A stretch of 64,000 nucleotides of DNA from Opitutaceae bacterium. GTDB lineage: Bacteria > Verrucomicrobiota > Verrucomicrobiia > Opitutales > Opitutaceae. Within the stretch, counting starts at the first letter, position 1. The number at the start of each line of letters is the position of its first letter. Location of the stretch: positions 41,470-105,469 of the forward strand of contig JANQSC010000048.1 in assembly GCA_028284235.1 (NCBI GenBank), given 5' to 3'. Below are positions 25,123 to 33,642 of the stretch, piece after piece. A program made the translations under genes and the position numbers. Under the pieces are notes generated by a model. It was given only the letters and a program-made list of their open reading frames with translations. It made no database searches and had not been told where the DNA came from.

Positions 25123-26370
25123 ATGCGTGGATTGATACAGTCCGTTGGCCCGGCGATCGTCGTCACTGCAGTTGTTTTAGGTCCGGGTTCAATTCTAACG
25201 AGCTCGCGCGTGGGCGCTTCGATAGGACTGTCGGCTTTGTGGGTGGTGGCGGCTTCGACTGCCCTGATGATCGCGATGGTGGCGCTGGCGGCCCGGCTTG
25301 GAGTTGCTTACGAACGAAGTTTGTGCGGTGAATTGGCGGCCCGTTTGGGGCGGCCGGTATCGGCGCTGATCGGCCTGGTCTTATTCACCTTAGTAGCGTT
25401 GTTTCAGTCGTCCAACAATTTGGCCCTAATCGGCGGGCTCGAACCGCTCGTCGGGGAGAACCCGCTCGCGCTGGGAACTCGGATACTGATCCTGGGCGTA
25501 TTCAATGGAGCGATCGTAGCAGTATTGTATCGGGCTCGCGACTTGTATCGATTCGTGGAGGGCTTGATGAAGATCCTCGTGGGTTTGATGGTGGCGGCTT
25601 TCCTGGCTAATTTTCTGGTGGTCTTCGTCAGCCCGAGAGCGTTCGAGCCGGCAGCGTCCAGCGGGCCGATTGACTGGCTTCCATTGCTTGGCATGGTCGG
25701 TACGACCTTTTCGGTGGCGGGCGCGTTTTATCAAGCTTATCTGGTGAAGCAGAAAGGGTGGGGGCCGACGGACCTCGATCGGAGCTTTAAAGATTCTGTC
25801 GTTAGTATCACTATTTTGGGGACGCTTACGGCGATAATTTTGATGACGGCTTGGCGCACGTTTTACGGAAATCCGAGCGCTCCGCCGCTTGGCTCGGTCG
25901 GGGAAATCGCGCGACAGTTGGAGCCGCTGTTTGGCTCTTCGGCCAAAGGGATTTTCTGCGTTGGAATCCTGGCTGGGGGAGCGAGTTCGTTTCTAGTGAA
26001 TGCGATCATTGGCGGAACGGTCTTGTCGGATTCCATCGGCAAAGGCTGGAAGCTGAGCGACAGCGCTCCCAAGCATCTGACGATGGTTGCCTTGCTGGTT
26101 GGAATGGTCGTGGCGATGGTTTCCTTGATTCGGGAAGGCGGCGTGGTGCATTTGATTACCTTCGCTCAAGCGCTTACAATTCTGGGGATTCCGGTATTGG
26201 GGCTCGCTTTGGTTTACCTGGGAACGCGGCCGGAGCTAGTTGGGGAACGACGCGTGCCCCGATGGATTGTGGCGATGGCGATCATTGGTTTCCTTGTGTC
26301 ATGCGTTCTGGCTTGGCGGACCGGATTGAGTGTGTACAGCAAGTTGTTTGCGATCACGGGACTCGTTTGA
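25123..26370 (+). CDS. Nramp-related transporter lacking the DPGN metal motif
   Basis: A 415-residue inner-membrane protein with about 11 hydrophobic segments in the LeuT-like order of the Nramp family. The first segment reads VVLGPGSILTSSRVGAS where canonical Nramp has DPGN, and the TM6 area reads GTTFSVAGAFYQAYLVKQKGW where canonical Nramp has a Met-Pro-His metal site. Both metal-binding motifs are therefore altered and Mn/Fe transport is not supported. It is third in an operon with a DUF1080-like protein and an isomerase, so an organic substrate or another ion is possible. I cannot say which. Confidence 0.8.
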   Translation: MRGLIQSVGPAIVVTAVVLGPGSILTSSRVGASIGLSALWVVAASTALMIAMVALAARLGVAYERSLCGELAARLGRPVSALIGLVLFTLVALFQSSNNLALIGGLEPLVGENPLALGTRILILGVFNGAIVAVLYRARDLYRFVEGLMKILVGLMVAAFLANFLVVFVSPRAFEPAASSGPIDWLPLLGMVGTTFSVAGAFYQAYLVKQKGWGPTDLDRSFKDSVVSITILGTLTAIILMTAWRTFYGNPSAPPLGSVGEIARQLEPLFGSSAKGIFCVGILAGGASSFLVNAIIGGTVLSDSIGKGWKLSDSAPKHLTMVALLVGMVVAMVSLIREGGVVHLITFAQALTILGIPVLGLALVYLGTRPELVGERRVPRWIVAMAIIGFLVSCVLAWRTGLSVYSKLFAITGLV

Positions 26371-26459
26371 GGCGAGGAGGCTGATGTTGATTTTCAATAG
26401 GCATTCGTTGATCGTTTCCCTTTGCAGTTGGTCTGCCCGTGTTGCAATTTAAGTGTACT

Positions 26460-28088
26460 ATGCAAAGGCTCCTTACTCTACTCCTTCTGTTATTTCTTGC
26501 GTGCTCGACTGTCTCGCTCGCGGACGATCGTCCGAATATCATCGTGATACTCGCCGACGACATGGGGTATTCGGATATTGGATGCTACGGAGGTGAGATC
26601 GAAACGCCGCGGATCGACGCCTTGGCGGAAGGCGGCCTGCGATTCAAGCAGTTTTACAACAGCGCCCGCTGCTGTCCGACTCGGGCTTCGCTGATGACTG
26701 GCTTGCACCCTCACCAGACGGGAATTGGCCACATGACGAATCCGCCGAATACGAGCAATCATGACGCAGGGCCGAGTTTTCCCAACTACCGCGGGGAAAT
26801 GAACCAGAACTGCGTGACGATTGCCGAGGCGCTTCAGACGGCGGGTTACGCAACGCTCATGGCAGGCAAGTGGCATTTGGGTTTTGATCGCCGCGAGCTC
26901 TGGCCTCTCCAGCGCGGATTCGAGAAGTACTACGGCTGCTTGGCGGGAGCGACCAATTTCTTCTATCCGAAGCACCCGCGGGGGATGTTTTTGGGCAACG
27001 AGCCTGTCGAGAATCCCGAGTCGACTACGGACCGGCGCTTTTACACGACCGACGCCTTTACCGACTACGCGATCACGTTTATAAAGGAGGAGCGAGCGGA
27101 GAAAGACCGGCCGTTCTTTCTCTACCTGGCCTACACGGCGCCGCATTGGCCGCTCCACGCGCATGAGGAAGAGGTTCAGAAGTATGTGGGGAAGTACGGA
27201 ATGGGTTGGGACGAGTTGCGCCAGCAGCGTTTGAAGAAGCAAATAGAGATTGGACTCGTCGATCCGAAATGGGACCTGTCGGACCGCTACGACGTCCCCT
27301 GGGATTCTCTCGACGCCGAAAAGCAGCGCGAGATGGATCTGCGAATGGCCTACTACGCAGCGATGATTGACCGTATGGACCAGAATATTGGGAACCTGGT
27401 GGATCATCTGAAAGAAAGCGGGCAGTATGAAAATACGCTGATCTTGTTTTTGTCGGACAACGGCGGTTGCGCGGAAGGGGGCAAGCTGGGCGGCAAGAAC
27501 GATCCGTTCGACGTCGAAACGTGGGAAGCGACTTATGGGGCGGGTCCGAGCTACGGGGGCAACTGGGCGAACGCGTCGAACACGCCGTATCGAAAATTCA
27601 AGCACTTCACACATGAAGGCGGAATCGCGACTCCGCTTGTCGCCCATTGGCCGAAGGGGATTCGAGGCAAGGGGGGTCTCGTTGACGACGCGGCGTACTT
27701 GCCCGACTTTATGCCGACTTTTTTGGCCTTGGCGGACGCTGAGTACCCGAGGGAGTTCCGTGGAAATGCGATTCCATCCCTGGCGGGGGTATCTTTAGTT
27801 CCCGCGTTCCAAGGCAAGCGTATCAAGCGCAAAGAGCCGTTGTATTTCGAGCACGAGGACAACGGGGCGCTGATCGACGGGGACTGGAAACTGGTCGGGA
27901 CGAAGGCGTCTGTGTTCGATGGTCCCGACGCGAGCAAATGGGAACTGTACAATCTCAAAAAAGACCGCACGGAAACCGTGGACCTCGCGAAGACTCATCC
28001 GGAACGATTGCGCAAGCTTTCCGAGCGCTGGCTCGATTGGGCGAATCGGGTAGGAGTCTACCCGAAGCCTTCCAAGAAGCGATTCTAG
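26460..28088 (+). CDS. sulfatase 5 (arylsulfatase A-like)
   Basis: A 542-residue exported sulfatase. ATG 26460 gives a signal peptide (MQRLLTLLLLLFLACSTVSLA), in which Cys15 could also be a lipobox; the frame reaches 26439 upstream. Formylglycine site ARCCPTRASLMTG (Cys71-C-P-T-Arg75), metal ligands in VILADDMGYSDIGCYGG and FLSDNGGCAEGG, and AGKWHLGFD. The LHPHQTGIGHM segment marks the large arylsulfatase subgroup abundant in Planctomycetes and Verrucomicrobia. Substrate unknown. It is followed 50 bp later by the kinase gene on the same strand. Confidence 0.92.
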   Translation: MQRLLTLLLLLFLACSTVSLADDRPNIIVILADDMGYSDIGCYGGEIETPRIDALAEGGLRFKQFYNSARCCPTRASLMTGLHPHQTGIGHMTNPPNTSNHDAGPSFPNYRGEMNQNCVTIAEALQTAGYATLMAGKWHLGFDRRELWPLQRGFEKYYGCLAGATNFFYPKHPRGMFLGNEPVENPESTTDRRFYTTDAFTDYAITFIKEERAEKDRPFFLYLAYTAPHWPLHAHEEEVQKYVGKYGMGWDELRQQRLKKQIEIGLVDPKWDLSDRYDVPWDSLDAEKQREMDLRMAYYAAMIDRMDQNIGNLVDHLKESGQYENTLILFLSDNGGCAEGGKLGGKNDPFDVETWEATYGAGPSYGGNWANASNTPYRKFKHFTHEGGIATPLVAHWPKGIRGKGGLVDDAAYLPDFMPTFLALADAEYPREFRGNAIPSLAGVSLVPAFQGKRIKRKEPLYFEHEDNGALIDGDWKLVGTKASVFDGPDASKWELYNLKKDRTETVDLAKTHPERLRKLSERWLDWANRVGVYPKPSKKRF

Positions 28089-28138
28089 GATCGTAGTTTT
28101 CGCGTTCTCTTGATCTCATTCCGCCAATAAGCGGACTC

Positions 28139-30232
28139 ATGACTGATGATTACGATGAATTGAGGAAGGAGCACGACGCTAAATTGCGGTCGCTTGGCGG
28201 CTTTCTGGAATCGGAAAATCGTAGTTTCGACCTTGATGAGCGACGGGCGCTCAACCCGATATTGAATAGCCTGCGAAAGGACACGCAGCGGTATACCGAT
28301 CGGGAATTGTTAGGCGAAGGTGGAGAGAAGCGGATTTTCAAAGTCCGCGACACGAGCACGGATCGGATCGTGGCTATGGCTCGCCCTCGCGCGCGGTCGA
28401 GCGATGAGGACAAAGAGGAATTCCTGCGTGAGGCGCGATTGACGGCTTGCCTGCAACATCCGAATATCCTGACGATTCACGACCAAGGAGTCGACGAGGA
28501 GGGCGTTCCATTCTTTGTCATGGAACTCGTCCGAGGCGAGGATCTCAAGGACATCGTTGATGGGTTGCGCTCGGGTGAAGCCTCGTTCAAGACACGGTAT
28601 CCGCGGGAGCGATTGATCGAAATATTCATAAAGGTTTGCGATGCCATTTCGTATGCTCACTCGAGGGGAGTTGTTCACCTGGATGTGAAACCGGCGAACA
28701 TCAAGGTGGGTCCATTTGGAGAGGTGCTGGTGTGCGACTGGGGCTTGTCTCGAATTCTGACGTCAGGATTCGACGCCGATGTTGATAGCGGTTTGGAAGG
28801 CGACTACCCGAACAGCGATCTTTTGAATGATCTCGCGCCGAGCGGTCTTGTGAAAGGCACCCCCGGATTTATCGCGCCTGAGCAGGCGGATGGAACGTTG
28901 CGCTTAACCGAGCGTACCGATGTCTATTCACTGGGCGCGCTCCTGTATTATTTATTGAGCTTTCGCGAGCCGGTATCAGGCGGTTCGCCAGCGGTGATGC
29001 TTGAACACACGACTAAAGGGAACGTGGGGCCTCTTAATGGGAGCGCTCTCGAGCAAGCAATTCCTAAGGGCCTTGAAGCGGTTGTGATGAAGGCGCTCTC
29101 ATTACATCCAGAGAGCAGGTATGGATCGGTACGCGCGCTGAGGGAAGAACTCGATCGGCATGTGTTGGGATTCCCAACGAAAGCGCAAAAGGCGAGTCTC
29201 ATTGTGAGAATGACCTATCTATTCAAGAGGCGACCAGCGGTATTTTTTGTATCCGGTTTTTCGTTGCTGTTGCTTGTGTGCGCTCTCGCGGTCTCTTCAA
29301 TACAGATCGAACAATCAAGGCGAGAGGCGGTTGAGGCGCGTGATTTGGCTCGCGAAAATTTGCGACTCTACGAGGAGGAGGCCATCCGATCGAAAAGCTT
29401 CGACGACAATATGCGATCAGCCGCGTTGAGCCTGCAGAATCAAGAGACGTTTTTAGATGCGACTGGTAAAGAGCAGTTACTCGAGTTTCAATTGAAGGAA
29501 GGAAACGCGTCGTCCGAAGAGCGGGCTGAAATGGCGAACCGTCTCGGTATGTTGCATTTTGTTCGGCAGAGGTTCAAGGAAGCGGTGATCGCATTCGAGA
29601 GTGGAGGCGTTGATCTCGAGGACAACGCGTTCTACGGATTGGCGCTCGAGTACGAAGCCTATGTATCTGCTGAAAAGCGTTGGCTTGATCCGAGTCAATT
29701 GCGCGATATTGTTCTGGGCCTGTCGGCGTCGCACGACAAGGTTTGCTATGCGATGGCGTTTTACTATTTCCGAGGAGCGGAGGAGAAGGGAAGTCCCGAG
29801 TCCTTGTTGCCCTTGGTAGAGTCATTGCTGGATCGGCTAAACCATCGAGGGCGGATCGCGGAGACAAGCGATTCGCTTCGGTTGCGGCAAACCGAGAACG
29901 GGCTCTCGTTGTCTCTATCAGGTTCGGGCTACAGTGTTTTGCATGTTCCCCTGCCCGTATTCAGAAACAATTCTAATTTGCTTAGGCCATTGAAGCTTTA
30001 CTCTTTGGATGTCAGCGGGGGATTGCTCTTGGAGATGAGTCAGTTGCTGGGTTCCGGTATCAAAGAACTGAATATAGCGAATATTCGAGCGCTCCCGGAT
30101 GCTCAGTTGGCTCGTGTCCGACAACTGGAGCTTGATCGACTGGTCCACAGTCTCGAAATATCGGATCAGAGATTGAATTCCATGCTCCCGGGAGTGGAGC
30201 TGATTCGGGTGGAGGGCGAGGGAGGCGCCTGA
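28139..30232 (+). CDS. membrane Ser/Thr protein kinase with C-terminal sensor region
   Basis: A 697-residue protein. The kinase domain (about residues 54-340) has an unusual glycine loop GEGGEKRIFKV, a beta-3 strand IVAMARPR in which the usual VAIK lysine is replaced, VVHLDVKPANI (catalytic Asp182, Lys184, Asn187; the HRD Arg is Leu), CDWGLSR (Asp200) and GTPGFIAPE. One hydrophobic segment near 366-388 anchors it. The outer part (about 390-697) has TPR-like helices (MANRLGMLHFVRQRFKEAVIAFE) and leucine-rich stretches, so it may sense a ligand or protein. It converges, 9 bp stop to stop, on an ECF sigma factor, a pairing known for sigma factors controlled by kinases. Catalysis with the missing beta-3 Lys is uncertain. 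Confidence 0.85.
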   Translation: MTDDYDELRKEHDAKLRSLGGFLESENRSFDLDERRALNPILNSLRKDTQRYTDRELLGEGGEKRIFKVRDTSTDRIVAMARPRARSSDEDKEEFLREARLTACLQHPNILTIHDQGVDEEGVPFFVMELVRGEDLKDIVDGLRSGEASFKTRYPRERLIEIFIKVCDAISYAHSRGVVHLDVKPANIKVGPFGEVLVCDWGLSRILTSGFDADVDSGLEGDYPNSDLLNDLAPSGLVKGTPGFIAPEQADGTLRLTERTDVYSLGALLYYLLSFREPVSGGSPAVMLEHTTKGNVGPLNGSALEQAIPKGLEAVVMKALSLHPESRYGSVRALREELDRHVLGFPTKAQKASLIVRMTYLFKRRPAVFFVSGFSLLLLVCALAVSSIQIEQSRREAVEARDLARENLRLYEEEAIRSKSFDDNMRSAALSLQNQETFLDATGKEQLLEFQLKEGNASSEERAEMANRLGMLHFVRQRFKEAVIAFESGGVDLEDNAFYGLALEYEAYVSAEKRWLDPSQLRDIVLGLSASHDKVCYAMAFYYFRGAEEKGSPESLLPLVESLLDRLNHRGRIAETSDSLRLRQTENGLSLSLSGSGYSVLHVPLPVFRNNSNLLRPLKLYSLDVSGGLLLEMSQLLGSGIKELNIANIRALPDAQLARVRQLELDRLVHSLEISDQRLNSMLPGVELIRVEGEGGA

Positions 30233-30241
30233 CGCCCGTAT

Positions 30242-30865
30242 TCAGTCTAATTCCTCTTTGAGCCGTTCGATCTCCATGAAAAAGCGAGCCTTCACGCGTG
30301 CTTTGAGAGTCGCTACAGAGGGACGACCGATGCCTACGCGATTCGCGATTTCATCAGGATTGGCGCCTTCAATGCTCAATCGAAAAACTTGAATCGCCTT
30401 CTTGCTGAATTCGTTCTCGATATTCTGGAAGGCCAAATTTGTTAGATGCACTTTCCACTCTTCTTCGGCGATCGCCTCGATTTCGGGGAGGCGAATAGAC
30501 TGCAGGTAGTCGGTGTCCGATGTTTCCAAGGAACGCATATCGCGCGATTGGCGACGCTCGCGTGAACGAATGAGCTGTCTGACTTCGTTCTTGGCGATTC
30601 CCGCTAGATAGCTGCGAAAACGGCGGATTTCTCCCGTGTCGAGTGACGGTAGTTTTTCCCAGAGAGTGACCATCACTTTTTGATGTACTTCTTGCGTGTC
30701 GTGTTCGGACATGCCGAGATTGCGGATGACCGCGTAGAGGTAGCGTTTGTATATGTCGGCAAACTCCTTCCAGGCCTCTTCGTCGTACTTGCGCTTTACG
30801 CGCTCGATCAAGGTGGCCCGTGTGTAGCTGTTGTCCAGGTCGTCGGTTGCCGAGGGTGAACTCAT
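30242..30865 (-). CDS. ECF-type sigma-70 family sigma factor
   Basis: A 207-residue sigma factor. ATG 30865 (MSSPSATDDLDNSYTRATLI) is preferred because the upstream in-frame extension lies inside sulfatase 6. Region 2 is seen as AWKEFADIYKRYLYAVIRNLG to FRSYLAGIAKNEVRQLIRSRERR, and region 4 as FSKKAIQVFRLSIEGANPDEIANRVGIGRPSVATLKARVKARF (helix-turn-helix). It follows sulfatase 6 by 14 bp on the same strand, so the two are likely cotranscribed, and it converges on a membrane kinase. No anti-sigma factor is visible; control by the kinase is therefore a reasonable inference. Confidence 0.88.
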   Translation of the reverse strand: MSSPSATDDLDNSYTRATLIERVKRKYDEEAWKEFADIYKRYLYAVIRNLGMSEHDTQEVHQKVMVTLWEKLPSLDTGEIRRFRSYLAGIAKNEVRQLIRSRERRQSRDMRSLETSDTDYLQSIRLPEIEAIAEEEWKVHLTNLAFQNIENEFSKKAIQVFRLSIEGANPDEIANRVGIGRPSVATLKARVKARFFMEIERLKEELD

Positions 30866-30879
30866 CCCGCTGGCGGCTG

Positions 30880-32343
30880 CTATTCGCGGACGCGGTCGTA
30901 CTCCTTGTTGACCGCGTCGTCGCCCCATCGATCCAGGACAGCGCGAAGGGCGTTGTTTGACTCGGGGAAGCGGCCTTTGTCGTCGGTTTCCAGTATCCAG
31001 CGGTAGAGTATGTCGCGGTGGTTCGCCAAGGCGATAGCATGATCGCGATCGATGGAGTGAACAAGGTTGTTGGTTTGCTCGGGATCCGCGACAAGGTCGT
31101 ACAGTTCTTCGGCGGGGCGTTCCGGTCCGAAAAACCGAGCTTCGACTTCATTTAGTTTTCCGGCTTCGTACTGAGAGTGCATGAATCGCATGAGTTCCGA
31201 CTCGGTCCGGTAGTTAGGCTGCATGTAGGGCTTGTCGGTCATGAAATTGCGAATGTACTGGTAGCGGTTTGTCGTTACGGAGCGAATACGGTCGATAGTG
31301 AAATCGCAACGGTCGCGAGCGGAGATGACGTAGTCGCGGTGGAAGTCGTCGGCCATGAGGTCCATTCCGTGCATGTTGTCGGGAATCGGAACATTGGCGA
31401 GGGCCAGAGTGGTCGCGCTGATGTCGATTCCGCTCACGAGATCGTTGCGGGCCTTTCCTTTGGGGATGCCGGGGCCCGAAAGGATAAAGGGAACGCGAAT
31501 CCCGGATTGATAGATAAACTGCTTGCTGCGGGGGAGGAGACTGCCGTGGTCTGAAAAAAAGAAGATGACGGTGTTTTCGTACAAGCCGTCGCGTTTCAAT
31601 CCGTCGACGATTTCGCTGAGTTCCCGGTCGAGTTCGAGGATGGTGTTGTAATGGTTAGCGATCGCTTTGCGGATGATCGGGTGATCTGGATATATAGGCG
31701 GAACGGATACTTCTTCGATGGATACGACTGGCTTTGGGTTGCGGAATTTGCCGCCCACGAGCTGGATCTGGCCGAAGAACGGCTGGCCGGGTTTCCGACC
31801 GCTCCATTCCGTGCCGCCTTTAGCTCCCTTGTATCCATTGGCGCCGTGGCGATGATAGAGGTCGTCGGGATCGAAGACAAAGTTGTAATGGAATTTTCCT
31901 TCATTGAAGGTGTAGTAGCCGGCGGCCTGCATGATTTCCGGTACGGTCTTTACGCCGAGGTGGTTGGGTTCCCAGTTTTCCATGACATTGCCCCGCCAGA
32001 TGGAGAAGGAACTGTAGTGTTCGTGGGCGCCGATCGATGTCTGGTACATGCCGGTAATGACGGCGGAACGCGTGGGGGAGCAGACGCCGGAGGGCATGTA
32101 GGCGCGGTCGAAGCGAATCCCCTCCGAGGCGAGCTGGTCGATGTGAGGCGTGTTCACGATGGTGTCGCCGTAGCAGCTCATCCAGTCGTTGGTATCTTCG
32201 ATGTAGATCCAGAGTATGTTTGGCTGGGACGGACTTTCCTTGGGGTGGGGAACGTGCGAATTGTCGCCTTGAGCGTGGGCAGTGGACGATAGGGAAAGAG
32301 CGGCAATCGCGCCGCTGAGGGCTAGGTAAGCGAGGTGTTTCAT
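30880..32343 (-). CDS. sulfatase 6, upstream of the sigma gene
   Basis: A 487-residue exported sulfatase with a signal peptide ending at AHAQ (residue 25). Formylglycine site SGVCSPTRSAVITG (Cys88-S-P-T-Arg92), metal ligands in IYIEDTNDWMSCYGD and FFSDHGSLLPRSKQ, plus YYTFNEGKFHYNF. It shares GAHEH, PFFGQIQ and the ISxxDRCDFTIDRIRSV segment with sulfatase 1, which uses C-x-A-x-R instead. It heads a probable operon with the ECF sigma gene (14-bp gap). The C-terminus (WGDDAVNKEYDRVRE) is short, without the extra domain of sulfatase 1. Confidence 0.92.
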   Translation of the reverse strand: MKHLAYLALSGAIAALSLSSTAHAQGDNSHVPHPKESPSQPNILWIYIEDTNDWMSCYGDTIVNTPHIDQLASEGIRFDRAYMPSGVCSPTRSAVITGMYQTSIGAHEHYSSFSIWRGNVMENWEPNHLGVKTVPEIMQAAGYYTFNEGKFHYNFVFDPDDLYHRHGANGYKGAKGGTEWSGRKPGQPFFGQIQLVGGKFRNPKPVVSIEEVSVPPIYPDHPIIRKAIANHYNTILELDRELSEIVDGLKRDGLYENTVIFFFSDHGSLLPRSKQFIYQSGIRVPFILSGPGIPKGKARNDLVSGIDISATTLALANVPIPDNMHGMDLMADDFHRDYVISARDRCDFTIDRIRSVTTNRYQYIRNFMTDKPYMQPNYRTESELMRFMHSQYEAGKLNEVEARFFGPERPAEELYDLVADPEQTNNLVHSIDRDHAIALANHRDILYRWILETDDKGRFPESNNALRAVLDRWGDDAVNKEYDRVRE

Positions 32344-32372
32344 ATCAAGATCGAGGGATTGGATGCGTATTG

Positions 32373-33347
32373 CTAGAGCTTTAGAAAGGCGATCGCGTAG
32401 TTGGTGTTCATGGGAATGACCAATTGGTTTTGGATGGAGTCGTAACCCATCGATGCGGCGCTAGGAATTCCGGTCGCGATGACTTCGGCCTCCTTGCCGG
32501 GCCGTATCCGCGAGATGCTTCCGAATTTGACGCTGCTCACGTATTTCGTCCCGTCTTCCATAACCACGATTCCGTCGCTGCCGCTTTCCGCCGCTCGCTC
32601 GATGCGGACGATGTCGCCCTTCGGATTGTAAGTGACGACTTCGGGGCTGCCCACGTTGACGACGACGATGTTCCCGTCCTGGTCCATGGCCACGCCGTTG
32701 GGAAGGGTGATCGGTCCTCCTTCCGCGAATACGGACGATGCACCGTCTGCGGTGACTTTGTACACGCGTTCCGGAGTGCGCGTATTGGATACATAGATCG
32801 TTCCGTCGTCGGCAACCGCTATGCCATTGAGGATGGTGGCTCCGGGAACGTGGAACGAGCGAAGTGGGGCGCCGGTCGCCAGGTCGAAGGCGCGGACGTG
32901 GTCGATGTCTGCGGTGTAGAGGACGCCGTCGTGGATGACGCTGCCGAGAGGGTTGCGCAGTTCCAGTCCGTGCCGGGTTGCCCCGATCCACTTTGCGGTG
33001 TGCACGCTGCCGTCGGGGTTGATTAAAGAAACGTATCCATCGTTCTTGGTCGCGTCGGAGCGATCCCCGGAGTTCATCGCCAGAATGAGATTTCGCGCGG
33101 GGTCGAAGGTGCAGCTCTCGGCGAAGTGGAAACTGCCGAAGACTTTGACGTTGCTGGACATTTCCATTCGTTTTCCCGCCTCGTTGACCGTGCCGAGGGG
33201 TTTCCCGGTCGCAAACTCCTGGGACTGCGCGACTAAGGGCGCGAGGGCGATCGCGGAGAGTGCGAAAAGGGCGGAGAGCGTTCCGCGGAATGAATACGCC
33301 GCGTTCGGATTGATTGCGACCGATTGAGTACGATTTGAGGTAGGCAT
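32373..33347 (-). CDS. exported NHL/SMP-30-like beta-propeller
   Basis: A 324-residue protein. ATG 33347 (MPTSNRTQSVAIN) precedes a hydrophobic signal (GTLSALFALSAIALAPLVAQS); longer upstream starts (to 33515) are unlikely. Repeats such as LNGIAVADDGTIYVSNTRTPERVYKV, LPNGVAMDQDGNIVVVNVGSPEVVTY and SDGIVVMEDGTKYVSSVKFGSISRI are blades of an NHL or gluconolactonase-like propeller. It could be a lactonase or a binding protein; catalytic ligands cannot be confirmed. It lies 29 bp upstream of sulfatase 6 on the same strand and may be the first gene of the sulfatase 6-sigma operon. Confidence 0.75.
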   Translation of the reverse strand: MPTSNRTQSVAINPNAAYSFRGTLSALFALSAIALAPLVAQSQEFATGKPLGTVNEAGKRMEMSSNVKVFGSFHFAESCTFDPARNLILAMNSGDRSDATKNDGYVSLINPDGSVHTAKWIGATRHGLELRNPLGSVIHDGVLYTADIDHVRAFDLATGAPLRSFHVPGATILNGIAVADDGTIYVSNTRTPERVYKVTADGASSVFAEGGPITLPNGVAMDQDGNIVVVNVGSPEVVTYNPKGDIVRIERAAESGSDGIVVMEDGTKYVSSVKFGSISRIRPGKEAEVIATGIPSAASMGYDSIQNQLVIPMNTNYAIAFLKL

Positions 33348-33530
33348 AGAGTGTGTAAGGTAATTGGTTTTCCTAGTTGTCGGAAGTTGCGTCAAGGTCC
33401 AGAGCGTTCGCGTTGTCGCGACAGTGAGCGTCGCACAGAGGAACGCTCGACTAGTGTGAATGCGCGCTGGGTTTTTCACTGGGAGGGGCAGGGGGAACGG
33501 TGGTGTTTCCTTCATTCTTCGTCAATTCAT

Positions 33531-33582
33531 TAGAACCTATCCCAAAACCTGTCTTGGGAGCCAGGTTTTGGGATAGGTTCTA
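33531..33582. repeat. perfect 21-bp inverted repeat (family B)
   Basis: TAGAACCTATCCCAAAACCT(G) at 33531-33551 and its exact complement at 33562-33582 enclose a 10-nt loop. It lies in the gap 33348-33642 between the propeller and the TMEM175-like gene. Perfect symmetry over 21 bp suggests a mobile REP/MITE-like unit or a bidirectional terminator. Confidence 0.75.
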
Positions 33583-33642
33583 GATAGTCTCTTGGGGCTG
33601 AATTTACTTGTCGCCGTATCCACTTCGTCTTGAGGTGTTTGG

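Noticed and set aside
26490..27647. A 385-codon open frame opposite sulfatase 5
   Set aside because: Antisense to a complete sulfatase; Arg-rich low-information sequence.
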